DNA from: SOIL31 sp964636815
GTDB lineage: Bacteria; Babelota; Babeliae; Babelales; Vermiphilaceae
DNA: 64,000 nt
NCBI GenBank assembly: GCA_964636815.1
Contig: CAZWTF010000001.1
Location: 197,172 to 261,171, forward strand
Reading direction: 5' to 3'
The notes beneath the pieces were generated by a model. The model made no database searches, had not been told where the DNA came from, and was given only the letters and a program-made list of their open reading frames with translations. A program made the position numbers and the translations under genes. How positions within the stretch are numbered: the first letter of the stretch is position 1; each line of letters begins with the position of its first letter. Below are positions 8,172-17,137 of this stretch, in pieces.

Positions 8172-8699
8172 ATGAAGCCAGAAATGTTGATGGGGCGAAA
8201 TGCCCAAATTGCTGATAATTTGCGACGATTACCAAGGAAAATGTTACAGCTGCATGGGCTTGAAAATGTTACAGATTTTGTTTTGCACGAGCTATGTAGC
8301 AAGGATTACTTTAATATCCCCAAGGCGGCCTATTTTGTTGAAAATCCTGCCTTTAACTGCCTCAAAGGCATTGTGGGTGTTTCTACTCAAGAATTGCAGA
8401 GTGTTGAGAATATTTGGACCAACCCTGATCAGTTTGTTAAGACAATCACCGATTCAGTATTTCATCAAAAAGTCAGATCTTTTCATTATGAGAGTCATAA
8501 AAATCGTGGACATTCGCCAGAAGAAATGGCAAAAATAATTGCTCAAGAATTGGGTTTTGGCGATTATAATTTTTATGCATGGGACATGAAACATGATAAT
8601 CATGGACTTCTTGTATGCGAAAAAGCTCCGGAAGAAGATCATGCTCATGATGTTATGGTTGATGGGTTCAGTTTGTTAGGTTTTTGTCCTATTTATTAA
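8172..8699 (+). CDS. Hypothetical cytoplasmic protein, 175 residues
   Basis: Not recognised. No signal peptide or membrane segment; the composition is globular. Notable stretches are a leucine/arginine-rich N-terminal helix (IADNLRRLPRKML), HSPEEMAKIIAQELG in the middle, and a C-terminal part with DMKHDNHG and EEDHAHD that is rich in His and acidic residues, which could bind metal. ATG 8172 is preferred because AAAAAGGAG ends 6 bases before it, whereas the upstream in-frame ATG at 8151 has GGAG immediately adjacent. It is isolated: divergent from the kinase-like gene and convergent with pgk. Confidence 0.7.
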   Translation: MKPEMLMGRNAQIADNLRRLPRKMLQLHGLENVTDFVLHELCSKDYFNIPKAAYFVENPAFNCLKGIVGVSTQELQSVENIWTNPDQFVKTITDSVFHQKVRSFHYESHKNRGHSPEEMAKIIAQELGFGDYNFYAWDMKHDNHGLLVCEKAPEEDHAHDVMVDGFSLLGFCPIY

Positions 8700-8703
8700 T
8701 TTG

Positions 8704-8748
8704 CCCCAATTTCCGTTTTACTTTAATTGGGGTCCCCATTGAAGAGTA
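8704..8748. repeat. Intergenic CCCCAATT/GGGGTCCCC element, copy 1
   Basis: A 45-base element with stem CCCCAATT/AATTGGGG followed by GGGGTCCCCATTGAAGAGTA. A second copy at 22230-22274 differs at about six positions by my reading, all transitions. Both copies lie at the 3' ends of minus-strand genes, pgk here and murD there. Confidence 0.7.
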
Positions 8749-8778
8749 AAGAAAATGGAATAAACGAGCGGAAAAATA

Positions 8779-9948
8779 TTATCGTTCTTCAAAAGGGATT
8801 AATCCTGGTAATAACGTATTACTCAGATAGGCTAATGCGGCACCCCCACCAGTTGAAAGATGATCAATCTGCTGATACTGTTTGGTGTGGAATGCAATAT
8901 TAATTGAATCACCACCAGCAATGATCGTATTTGCTGATGATTGTGCCATTGCAGCAATAATATCTTGAGAGCTTTGTTGTGTTTTAGGTCTCTCTGAAAA
9001 GCCCATTGCACAGTTTAAAAATATTGTTTTTGCCTGATTGATCTCTTTTGAAATGAGTTCTACTGTTTTTGGTCCTATCGAAATGCCGATTGCATCATCT
9101 GGAAAATTATCTGCAGAGATAATAGAAAGAGGCGCATCAATTGAATTGTAAGTTACTTGATAATCAATAGGAAACATATACGATATGCCCGAGCGTTCAG
9201 CTTCGAGTATAATTTTTTTACAGGTATCAAGCATACTATCATCTACAAGTGATTTTCCTACTGGTTTTCCCATCGCTTTCAGAAATGTAAAACAAAGTGC
9301 AGGACAGATAATAATTGTGTTAATTTTTTGCAATAAACTGTGAATGAGTGGAATCTTATCTTTAATTTTGCCACCGCCAAGAATAGCAAGAAAAGGTTGA
9401 GGAGTGCTTTCCGTGAGTGGTATAAGAGCTTGCAGCTCTTTTTCTATTAATAAGCCAATACTACGTCTATTTTCAGGGAATTCATAAGGCAATGATGTTG
9501 TAGAACATGCATGCTCATGAATAGTGCCAAAAGCATCATTAACATAATAGTGTGCAGTTCGAGCGAGCTCTTTTGCAAAAAAAATATCTCCGTTTTTTTC
9601 TCCAGGAAAGAAGCGGAGATTTTCCAGTAACAGAATCTGCTTTGGTATTATATTAAGATTGGCAACTGTGGAGATGTTAGGAATAAATGTAATGGAATAT
9701 CCGCGCTGTTCAAACCATGGTACAAGCTGTTGCGTGGAAAGTTCAGGTTCTTGTTTTTGTGGTCTGCCAATATGTGTGGCTAAAACAATGCTTGCATTTT
9801 TATTAAGCAGATAATTGAGTGTTGGTAAAATGCTGATAAGACGAAAATCATTTTCAATTTTTCCATCTGATAGTGGAACGTTGAGGTCGGCACGGAGAAA
9901 AACTCTTTTATTTTCTAGTTTCCATGATGAAAATGTTGGATGAATCAT
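8779..9948 (-). CDS. pgk: Phosphoglycerate kinase
   Basis: Transfers phosphate from 1,3-bisphosphoglycerate to ADP in glycolysis (cytoplasm). The 389-residue length is typical. RADLNVPLSDG near the N-terminus binds 3-phosphoglycerate; ENLRFFPGEKNGD, ILGGGKIKDKI and the C-terminal STGGGAALAYLS nucleotide-binding block are all present. It starts two bases after the stop of the lolC-like permease, so the two are probably co-transcribed. A glycolytic ATP-forming step is notable in a genome that otherwise looks host-dependent. No other glycolytic gene is adjacent, although rpiB lies nearby. Confidence 0.97.
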   Translation of the reverse strand: MIHPTFSSWKLENKRVFLRADLNVPLSDGKIENDFRLISILPTLNYLLNKNASIVLATHIGRPQKQEPELSTQQLVPWFEQRGYSITFIPNISTVANLNIIPKQILLLENLRFFPGEKNGDIFFAKELARTAHYYVNDAFGTIHEHACSTTSLPYEFPENRRSIGLLIEKELQALIPLTESTPQPFLAILGGGKIKDKIPLIHSLLQKINTIIICPALCFTFLKAMGKPVGKSLVDDSMLDTCKKIILEAERSGISYMFPIDYQVTYNSIDAPLSIISADNFPDDAIGISIGPKTVELISKEINQAKTIFLNCAMGFSERPKTQQSSQDIIAAMAQSSANTIIAGGDSINIAFHTKQYQQIDHLSTGGGAALAYLSNTLLPGLIPFEER

Positions 9949-9950
9949 AT

Positions 9951-11189
9951 TTATCCTTCAAACCTTAAAACGCGAGAAACGTTAATAGTTTTAATGTGCC
10001 GTATTGGTAACCATGTTGCAAAGAGAGTAAATAAAATAACAACGCAAAAAACAGCGGTTATAATTTCCCCATCCATAGTAATGGGTAGCTGTGTGACGTA
10101 ATAACTGTCTGGTAGGGTAATAAAAGGGTATTTTTGCAACAACCAACTTATAAATAGTGCGCAAGCTAGACCAAGTCCAGAAGCTATGCAACTGATTGTC
10201 ATACCTATCATAAAAAAAATTGAACTAATTGATCTATCAGACATGCCCATAGCTTTCAGTATCGCAATATCAGGTCGTTTTTGTGTTATTTGCATAAAAA
10301 GTAAAGAGATAATATTCATGCTTGCAACAAGAAGTATGAGTGCAAGAATAAAAAATGAAACATATTTTTCCAGTTTTAATGTTGCTACCAATGATGGATA
10401 TAAATCTTTCCAAGAATAGACATCAAGCCCAAGTCGTTTGCGAAGTTTTTGTATCAGTTGTTCTTCATTAACATGTGGATTAATTGTGACATTAATTTGA
10501 TCTACATCAATATTGGGGTACAGTTTTTCCAAAAAATCGAGAGAACAGTACACAACTCCATTATCAAATTCATCAATACCTGTATCAAAAATTCCTGTTA
10601 CTATTGTCTGTTGTGAATCAAAAACAACTTTTTTGCCATGTATATGACCATCGCGAAGAAAAAGAAGTTCGATGTTGTCGTTTACATTTATTTTGTTATA
10701 TTCTGCTAATTTTTTGCCAATAATAATATGGTTCTTCTTAAATAGCTGTGTAAAAGGTTTGTTGTCTAATGTAGTAACCATTTTATGTGATAATGTGCTC
10801 GTATTTTTTTCTGCTTGAGGATCAATTCCTTTAATGATGACTATTGTTGGTGTATCTTCTTGAAGTTGATCATTGGTACGCAAGAGTACATGATGGGTTG
10901 CCATGGGAGAAAAAGACCGTATTTCTGGAAACTCTTTATGTAAAATTGAAGAAAGAACTTTTGTGTTGATACCATTGCGATATGATTGAATAATAATATT
11001 GGAGTGAATGCCTTGCATTTTTTGATGGATAGTTATCTCAAAGCCATTCATTATTGCCGTTACGAGTGCTAATGAAAAAGAACCAATAAAAATACCAATA
11101 AAACAGATCAAGGTCATTGTGGAGATATTTTTTTGATATACGTTACCTAATAATATCCGTTGAGCTAAAAAAAATGCTGTCATATTCAT
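9951..11189 (-). CDS. LolC/LolE-type ABC transporter permease
   Basis: Inner-membrane permease of the lipoprotein-releasing family (FtsX/MacB type), about 412 residues. Layout: membrane helix near residues 30-50, a large periplasmic domain (to about 270), then three C-terminal helices forming the FtsX domain. The N-terminal FFLAQRILLG and the late ILKAMGMSDRSI are typical of LolC/E. A LolD ATPase should energise it but is not in the window. ATG 11189 is chosen because AAAGG lies about 9 bases upstream; a further in-frame ATG at 11216 has no good site. It is followed directly by pgk. LolC versus LolE cannot be told apart here. Confidence 0.85.
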   Translation of the reverse strand: MNMTAFFLAQRILLGNVYQKNISTMTLICFIGIFIGSFSLALVTAIMNGFEITIHQKMQGIHSNIIIQSYRNGINTKVLSSILHKEFPEIRSFSPMATHHVLLRTNDQLQEDTPTIVIIKGIDPQAEKNTSTLSHKMVTTLDNKPFTQLFKKNHIIIGKKLAEYNKINVNDNIELLFLRDGHIHGKKVVFDSQQTIVTGIFDTGIDEFDNGVVYCSLDFLEKLYPNIDVDQINVTINPHVNEEQLIQKLRKRLGLDVYSWKDLYPSLVATLKLEKYVSFFILALILLVASMNIISLLFMQITQKRPDIAILKAMGMSDRSISSIFFMIGMTISCIASGLGLACALFISWLLQKYPFITLPDSYYVTQLPITMDGEIITAVFCVVILFTLFATWLPIRHIKTINVSRVLRFEG

Positions 11190-11315
11190 GATTGTTAACC
11201 TTTTTTTTAACCCCAATACTCGCTAGACTCTTATTGGGGGAAAATAGTTGACGAGCGTGGGATAGAGTTTAATATAGAAATAGTTTTATTATAGGTTACA
11301 AAGGAAAAAGGGAAT

Positions 11316-11948
11316 ATGAAAGTATTAATGAAAATTAACATTGTTTATATGATTGCGATGATACTATTGTTGCCAAGCTGTGGAAGATGGGCTGATTGGG
11401 GGACGCGTACATTTGAGCAAACACCAACCGTGAATGCAACAGTGACAGCAGCACAACAATATATCCGCTCGGTAACATCGTATGATCAACTTACAACAAC
11501 AGCTCGCTTTGACGTGTTATGGTTAGCAGATGATGTTCGCACCAACTATGCAGATTTATATGCATTAAAATTTGCAAAAACTGATGAACAAAGAAAAATT
11601 TTTTTACGTCGACAACTGGAAGAAAATAATCATTTCATATCATTTTATTTACTAAGTTTATATGATCAGCCACTTGGCGATACCAATAGTGATTGGAGTG
11701 TGTTTTTAGTTATAGATGATAAAAGCTATTCTCCAATTGAAATCAAAGCAGTGGAACTTGCTCCAGAATATATTCATATTTTTGGTAAAAAATATAATCG
11801 GTTTAAAGTTCCGTATAGTGTAAAATTTGATGCCAAAGATATTAATGATGTCTTCTTGATTACTCCTGAAACAAAAAACATTACACTTCATTGCAGATCA
11901 TTGCACTCAGATGTTACTTTTGTGTGGGATTTACCTGTCGCATTATAA
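11316..11948 (+). CDS. Putative lipoprotein
   Basis: A 210-residue protein with a type II signal: a hydrophobic N-terminus followed by LLPSCGRWAD, whose Cys (residue 22) would be lipidated. The mature part is mixed alpha/beta, with no family that I recognise. It includes the stretch VIDDKSYSPIEIKAVEL and ends in a beta-rich section (ITLHCRSLHSDVTFVWDL). It ends 12 bases before rpiB and probably shares its transcript. Divergent from the Lol-type permease, which handles lipoproteins; this is suggestive but not evidence of function. Confidence 0.75.
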   Translation: MKVLMKINIVYMIAMILLLPSCGRWADWGTRTFEQTPTVNATVTAAQQYIRSVTSYDQLTTTARFDVLWLADDVRTNYADLYALKFAKTDEQRKIFLRRQLEENNHFISFYLLSLYDQPLGDTNSDWSVFLVIDDKSYSPIEIKAVELAPEYIHIFGKKYNRFKVPYSVKFDAKDINDVFLITPETKNITLHCRSLHSDVTFVWDLPVAL

Positions 11949-11960
11949 GATGGAGAGTGT

Positions 11961-12383
11961 ATGAAAATTGCCATTGGCGCTGATCACCGTGGTTTTCTGC
12001 ATAAAGAATTTATTAAAAAACATATGCCAAGTATTGAATGGGTTGATGTTGGCACGCATAATGAAGAACGTACTGATTATCCGATATTTGCAGATAAAGT
12101 TGTGCAATTAATACTCAATAATACTGTGAGTGCAGGTGTGTTATTGTGCGCCTCTGGCGGAGGTATGGCAATTGCTGCAAACAGAAATAAACATGTTTAC
12201 GCTGTTGTTGCATGGAGTGATGAGATTGCTCGCCAGTCTAAATTAGAAGATAACGCTAATATTTTAGTTTTGCCGTCTGATTTTGTTTTGTGTGATGAAG
12301 CGGTACATATGATTGATGTGTGGCTTGCGCAAGAATTTAAAGGTGGTCGCTATGCTGAACGCATTGCGATGCTTGATAAGTAA
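11961..12383 (+). CDS. rpiB: Ribose-5-phosphate isomerase B
   Basis: Interconverts ribose 5-phosphate and ribulose 5-phosphate. The 140-residue length and GADHRG near the N-terminus are typical of the RpiB/LacAB family. The Cys-containing loop LLCASGGGMAIAANR and the WSDEIARQSKLEDNANILVLPS block correspond to the phosphate-binding and dimer regions. The usual loop reads CGTGIG; here it is CASGGG, a mild departure. GGAG lies 7 bases upstream of the ATG, 12 bases after the lipoprotein gene. Supplies pentoses for nucleotide synthesis. Confidence 0.92.
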   Translation: MKIAIGADHRGFLHKEFIKKHMPSIEWVDVGTHNEERTDYPIFADKVVQLILNNTVSAGVLLCASGGGMAIAANRNKHVYAVVAWSDEIARQSKLEDNANILVLPSDFVLCDEAVHMIDVWLAQEFKGGRYAERIAMLDK

Positions 12384-12393
12384 AATAATAAAC

Positions 12394-12426
12394 AAAAAAG
12401 GCTGCTCAATTTGAGCAGCCTTTTTT
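12394..12426. terminator. Bidirectional terminator after rpiB
   Basis: Perfect stem GGCTGCTCAA/TTGAGCAGCC (12400-12420) with A-run before and T-run after, between the convergent rpiB and FtsH-like genes. Confidence 0.9.
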
Positions 12427-12444
12427 GTTTATATCTATGTAAAA

Positions 12445-15042
12445 TTATGCGGTAGCTTCTTGTGTATCAGTTTTAGGTTCTTCGATTATTCTACCTTCAG
12501 CTTTATCAATAACTGCCTGTACTTCTTTATCAGTCATGATTTGTTTTTTCATGAGTTCATCAACAAGCGCAATTAATGCATCTTTATGATTATTGAGTAA
12601 TAACATAGCATCTTCATGACATTTTTTGAGTGCATTATATGCTTGCAGTTTTAATTGCTGAGTAACTTCTTTTGGTAATGTCTCAGGATTAAGCCCACCA
12701 AACATAAGATCAGTAATTATTTTGAATGCGCGGTCACGGCTTTGAGGATGGCACGTAAATCCACGTGAATTGAGTAACAGTTCCTCTGCTGCAAAACCAG
12801 CAATAAGCGTGATAGCCTCATTAATAATAGCGCCTTCAGTCTTCACGTTGATTGAATCATATGGTTGTTTTGTTGAAAGGTAACCATATTCAATTTTTTG
12901 TTGATGATCTTTTTCATCTTTTTTTGCAAGTGTATCCCACACCATTTCATCTTTAAGATCAGTCATGTGTGCATGTATCGTTACTTTATCAAGTTGTTCA
13001 TGTGTTTCAAGTAACGTTGTAGCAAGTGCTCTTCCTGCAAAATGTGTTGCAATAATACGCAGTTCATTTTCAGGAAGATCTTTTTGATTAAATGGAATGA
13101 TACGATGAATTTCTGTATCAATACTGTATTCCAGAAGTTCTTGTGTTAAAGATTCTCCATTAAACCATGCCCGTGTCATTGCATTACGGATAATCGCTTT
13201 TAAATCTTCAAAAGATTTTTGGTTTGTTCTATCAGCAAGATTTTCTATGTCGAATTGTGAAAGATCAACTGCCATAGCAGAAAGTTCGCGTTTAATGAAT
13301 TCTGTGCGGTATTTGCGCGCTGGGTATTCAAAGCGAATCTCTTTACCAAAACGTCCATTTTGTCGTAATGCTTTATCAATGTTTTGCGGGTTATTTGTTG
13401 CAGCAATAACGATTACTATTTTTGACGGATCTGCATTCATAGAGCTTTGCATTGATGTTAAGAATTCACTCAATAACTGATTGTTACCAACACGGTTTAA
13501 TCCAAGTAAATCAATTTCATCAATAAAGATTACCGCAGGTGCGTTTTCTCTGACTTGTTCAAGAATATCTTTAATACCATATTTATTAACCAAGAATGAA
13601 TCTATATTAAAGAATTTTATGGTGTTAGCTTTGCCACGTTTTGCCATCAGAAGTTCTATTTCACCGCAAAGACATTCAACGCTGAATGATTTACCGGTAC
13701 GCGTAGGCCCTGTGAGTAACCAACCTTTTTCTGGAGTAGCTTCAATACGCATCAGTTGTTCAGGGTCATCAATGTATTGAATAATTTGTGAGAACGCTTC
13801 TTTAACATTATCAAGGCCAACCATATCTTTGAATGTGTATGTTGGTTTGATTTGATTGAGTCCCATTTTACGGCTTCTGCGATATTCACCACCACGAAGG
13901 AAGTTCCAGACTTCATCTCTTTTTTCAGCTATTTTTGGAGCGATTTTTTCTTTCCATGTTTCAGAGAATGATGCGTATAAATGTGTTGCTCCTAAAGCTG
14001 CAAGAGGCACTTGATTGCCCATTAATTGATTAATCATGTAATCAGCAACGGCAAAGCTACTTGCATTATGTGGAATTCCTGCATCAAGCTGATCGTTTGG
14101 ATTGATCACTTTGAGTGGATCTCGCGGTCCTGTTGCGGTGGATAAGATAGGGCCACCGTTTGCGTACATGTTATTAAATTTTTCTTTAAATGTTCTGGTG
14201 ATATAAGGATCATTGCTGCTTGGTTGTTGTAGATTATTTTTGAATAGATATCCATAAAGCCATAATGAATAAAGGCTAAATAGAGCCGTTCCTGTACCGT
14301 AGTATGCGATTGTAGGTATGTTCCATTTGTTTGCAGGAGTCACAACATATTCATCAACTTTACGGAAGAATTTATTATAAACCGTAAGACCGATATTTTT
14401 AACGTTGTGATGTAATAGCGCAAGTTCTGTATTTGTTTTTTTAATATTCTGTTTTAATAGTTCTGGTTTGAGATGACTTCCTTTTGATCTTTTTTTTGCC
14501 TTATTCATGTTCATAACAAAACTTTTAAGATCAAATGGTTTTGCATTTTTAAAACTATTTTTTATCTGTTCATTAAAATAAGGAATAAAGGTATTACAAA
14601 ATTCAGTAATCAGATGAGCGTATTCTAAGTACATAGTAGGATCTTGTAATTCTGCTATTTCTGACTGACTTTTGAGTAATGCATTAATCATCATCTTGTT
14701 TTCAGTGATGACAGTCATAATATTTTGCAGTTCATTTACAGGCAGTTGTAAGGTGCCTTTTCTAATTAAAAGAGCAACTTCTGTGAGCGTGTTTTCAATT
14801 TTCTGGAGAGAACTGAATGATTTGATGATTGCTTTTTCTGCAAATTCTATGATTTTTATTAATTCTGCTCTTTGGGCAGGGGTTAATGTTATTTCCTGCT
14901 TGTCCTGAGTGGTTTGGTCAGAGGTAGAGTGGGATTGAGTTTCTTGTGTGGTAGGTTCTATCTGAGGTGTTTCTGCTGGGATGACTGTACAGAATGAAAA
15001 TGCACATAGAAATAGCGAATATATCGTTTTTATTGATTTCAT
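12445..15042 (-). CDS. Membrane AAA ATPase, FtsH-like with degenerate M41 protease domain
   Basis: An 865-residue protein with FtsH-like order. It has an N-terminal signal or anchor (6-24), a helical exported region (25-240), a membrane helix near 245-267, then an AAA module. Walker A is GPTRTGKS (445-452), Walker B VIFIDEID (504-511), and the second region of homology ATNNPQNIDKALR...GRFG carries Arg fingers near 560-564. The C-terminal half aligns with peptidase M41, but at the zinc site FtsH's HEAGH is HFAGR (667-671). The catalytic Glu and the second His are therefore lost, while an Asp comparable to the third ligand (770) remains. Protease activity is unlikely; unfoldase or translocase activity may persist, as in plant FtsHi proteins. 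The exported domain is much longer than in FtsH. Confidence 0.85.
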   Translation of the reverse strand: MKSIKTIYSLFLCAFSFCTVIPAETPQIEPTTQETQSHSTSDQTTQDKQEITLTPAQRAELIKIIEFAEKAIIKSFSSLQKIENTLTEVALLIRKGTLQLPVNELQNIMTVITENKMMINALLKSQSEIAELQDPTMYLEYAHLITEFCNTFIPYFNEQIKNSFKNAKPFDLKSFVMNMNKAKKRSKGSHLKPELLKQNIKKTNTELALLHHNVKNIGLTVYNKFFRKVDEYVVTPANKWNIPTIAYYGTGTALFSLYSLWLYGYLFKNNLQQPSSNDPYITRTFKEKFNNMYANGGPILSTATGPRDPLKVINPNDQLDAGIPHNASSFAVADYMINQLMGNQVPLAALGATHLYASFSETWKEKIAPKIAEKRDEVWNFLRGGEYRRSRKMGLNQIKPTYTFKDMVGLDNVKEAFSQIIQYIDDPEQLMRIEATPEKGWLLTGPTRTGKSFSVECLCGEIELLMAKRGKANTIKFFNIDSFLVNKYGIKDILEQVRENAPAVIFIDEIDLLGLNRVGNNQLLSEFLTSMQSSMNADPSKIVIVIAATNNPQNIDKALRQNGRFGKEIRFEYPARKYRTEFIKRELSAMAVDLSQFDIENLADRTNQKSFEDLKAIIRNAMTRAWFNGESLTQELLEYSIDTEIHRIIPFNQKDLPENELRIIATHFAGRALATTLLETHEQLDKVTIHAHMTDLKDEMVWDTLAKKDEKDHQQKIEYGYLSTKQPYDSINVKTEGAIINEAITLIAGFAAEELLLNSRGFTCHPQSRDRAFKIITDLMFGGLNPETLPKEVTQQLKLQAYNALKKCHEDAMLLLNNHKDALIALVDELMKKQIMTDKEVQAVIDKAEGRIIEEPKTDTQEATA

Positions 15043-15302
15043 CGGTCTATATCTCCTCGCTCTAGATGGTTAATTTGTTTAAAAAAGCTGTTGCTTGTTC
15101 AATAAATATACCATTTTTTTATGTTTTCGTTACTTTTTATCTCTAAGGTAGGCCTTTTTTTACCTTTTTGGAAAAAATATACACAATTTGATATTTCTTT
15201 AATAATTTTATAAAAATTGTTGCAGTTTGTCAATTTGGATTGGTATGCTAAGGGTAGAAAAAGAAAGGTTAAAAAAGGGTTTTTAAACAATTAGGGGAAG
15301 TA

Positions 15303-16379
15303 ATGTTTCCATATAAAAAGGCTAAAATGCCGGCAATGATGCGACTGAGTCGCTCTGTTGCTCTTTTATTATCTATTTTTTATTTCTGGATGCCAGCTCT
15401 TAATGGGGCTATAGATAATATGTATGGTCATGTTATTCCAGAAAAGACTAAAACAGCTCATGGGGTTGTTGTTGAACATATTCTTTTATATCCCCAAGAA
15501 GCACATGATTCCTTAAAGCGTATTGCTCGCAGAGGTATGCTTGTACGATCTGACGATGCAAGAGCAACTATTTTGGTATGTCATGGTTTTATGTGTGACA
15601 AGTACGACGTTGGGGTATTACGACGTATTTTTAAAACAAAGCAGTTTAATGTTATGACGTTTGATTTCCGTGCTCATGGTCAAGATGGTGAAGGTCAATA
15701 TTGTACCTTTGGGCGTGATGAGGCGTTGGATGTGACAGCTGCGGCAAAGTTTTTAAGAAATCATCCAGACTTGTCTGATAAGCCACTTTTTGCCTATGGG
15801 TTTTCTATGGGAGCAGTTTCTGCTATCGAAGCTCAAAGTCAGTGTTCAGAATTGTTTGATGCAATGATTTTGGATTGTCCATTTGATTCAAGTGAAAGAG
15901 TGATTAAAATGGGGCTTGAATGCCTCAAGTGTTCTCTTTTTGGATATGAATTTGATTTGCCAGGTAGAGATCTGTTGCAAAAATATGCTTTTCACCCATA
16001 TGTTCAGGCGCTTGTTAAAGCGGTATTGAAAACCGTTGCGCAGTTGGATGCGACTGGTGTGAGTACAAATTTTTGCCCAATACATCCAGCTGAATCAGCG
16101 AGAAACATTACAGTTCCAGTATTTTTGATTCATTGTAAAAATGATCAAAAAGTTTCAGTTGATCAAGTAAGAAATGTATACGAAGCTCTTGCTGGATATA
16201 AGCGGTGGTGGTTAACTAATGGTCGTCGTCATTATGATTCATTTTTCTATAATCCAGAAAAATATATTGAGAATGTACGAGAATTTTTTAATCAGTTTCT
16301 TGATGGTGAGTTAGAAGGAATGGAACAGACTGGAATTATTGAAGATGGCGACGAGGATGAACATTTGTTTGGTGGGTAA
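15303..16379 (+). CDS. Exported alpha/beta hydrolase
   Basis: A 358-residue protein with a signal peptide (about residues 14-35). The alpha/beta-hydrolase pattern is complete: oxyanion region VCHGF (92-96), FDFRAHGQ, nucleophile elbow GFSMG (Ser168), acid in HCKNDQKV (Asp281) and His310 in GRRHYDSF. The last helices and an acidic tail follow. The family includes esterases, lipases, thioesterases and peptidases; the closest impression is the BAAT/YqiA-like serine hydrolase group, but the substrate is unknown. AGGGG lies 4-8 bases before the ATG. It is followed 21 bases later by a thioredoxin-like protein, so the two probably form an operon. The 260-base gap upstream (15043-15302) holds only AT-rich sequence. 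Confidence 0.8.
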   Translation: MFPYKKAKMPAMMRLSRSVALLLSIFYFWMPALNGAIDNMYGHVIPEKTKTAHGVVVEHILLYPQEAHDSLKRIARRGMLVRSDDARATILVCHGFMCDKYDVGVLRRIFKTKQFNVMTFDFRAHGQDGEGQYCTFGRDEALDVTAAAKFLRNHPDLSDKPLFAYGFSMGAVSAIEAQSQCSELFDAMILDCPFDSSERVIKMGLECLKCSLFGYEFDLPGRDLLQKYAFHPYVQALVKAVLKTVAQLDATGVSTNFCPIHPAESARNITVPVFLIHCKNDQKVSVDQVRNVYEALAGYKRWWLTNGRRHYDSFFYNPEKYIENVREFFNQFLDGELEGMEQTGIIEDGDEDEHLFGG

Positions 16380-16400
16380 TAAACAATATAAAGGAACGTA

Positions 16401-16961
16401 ATGAATAAAAAATTAATAGTGTTGATGACTGCATGTGTGATGATGAGTGGCGTTGTGTGCGCAAAAATGAAATCAGTTAATTCACGCAGAGATTTTGAAC
16501 AGAATGTCGCTCATGAAAGTATGGTAGTAGCTTTATTTTATGATTACAAGGATAAAGGCTTAACGCAAATGTATGAAGATGTGAGTAAAGTTCAAAGATT
16601 TGATGACGCTGATGTTATGTTTTTACGGGTAAATGCTGCACGCCCAGAACTTAATCAGGTTGCTGAATTATATGGTATTACTGCTACTGCAATGCCAACT
16701 ATTATATTGTTCAATAAAGGAAAGCGCTTGTCTCAGGCAAAAGGGCGTGCTGAAACAGTACTCTCTGGTAAGATTGCTCGTGGTGAATTAGAAGGAATAA
16801 TCAATGTTCATTTTGGCGCAGAAATGGATAAATACATTGCAAATAAAAATGCAAAAAATAGTAACAGATTAGCGCAAGAGAAAGAATCTTGGAAAGCGTA
16901 TTATTACCCGCGTAATACATTTGTAAATAGTTATGGTCCAGAAGAACGTGATTTGGAATAA
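16401..16961 (+). CDS. Exported thioredoxin-fold protein lacking CXXC
   Basis: A 186-residue protein with a signal peptide (1-21, ending VVCA). The fold is recognisable from VVALFYDYKDKG, where thioredoxin has its WCGPC, then VMFLRVNA, and the cis-proline loop TAMPTIILFNKGKR. The redox Cys pair is replaced by YDYKDK, so disulfide exchange is not expected. The C-terminal 50 residues are charged and Tyr/Asn-rich. A chaperone or docking role is possible. It follows the alpha/beta hydrolase closely (AAAGGAACGTA before the ATG), which suggests a shared function. Confidence 0.75.
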   Translation: MNKKLIVLMTACVMMSGVVCAKMKSVNSRRDFEQNVAHESMVVALFYDYKDKGLTQMYEDVSKVQRFDDADVMFLRVNAARPELNQVAELYGITATAMPTIILFNKGKRLSQAKGRAETVLSGKIARGELEGIINVHFGAEMDKYIANKNAKNSNRLAQEKESWKAYYYPRNTFVNSYGPEERDLE

Positions 16962-16962
16962 T

Positions 16963-17064
16963 CCTTCGATACATTTTTTGAAGACAAAAAACACTCAGGA
17001 TGATCGGAAGAAATTATTTTTCCGCTCGCCCTGAGTGTTCTACGTAGTAGAACGTATCGAAGGG
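16963..17064. repeat. Dispersed palindromic element, divergent copy
   Basis: Arms CCTTCGATAC and GTATCGAAGG, with inner arms CACTCAGG and CCTGAGTG. It shares the CGCTCGCCCTGA and TCGAAGGG words with the elements at 859 and 33764. It begins right after the stop codon of the thioredoxin-like gene and may act as a transcript end or barrier before pepA. Confidence 0.65.
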
Positions 17065-17137
17065 TGCTTTTTACGCAGAGCCTTTTTTTTGGTACTCTTG
17101 ATTTAATCATAGGTACTTATTTTATGGAGAAATGTAT

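Noticed and set aside
15099..15290. Minus-strand frame of 63 residues upstream of the alpha/beta hydrolase
   Set aside because: It has no convincing start or domain; the region is the promoter gap between divergent genes.
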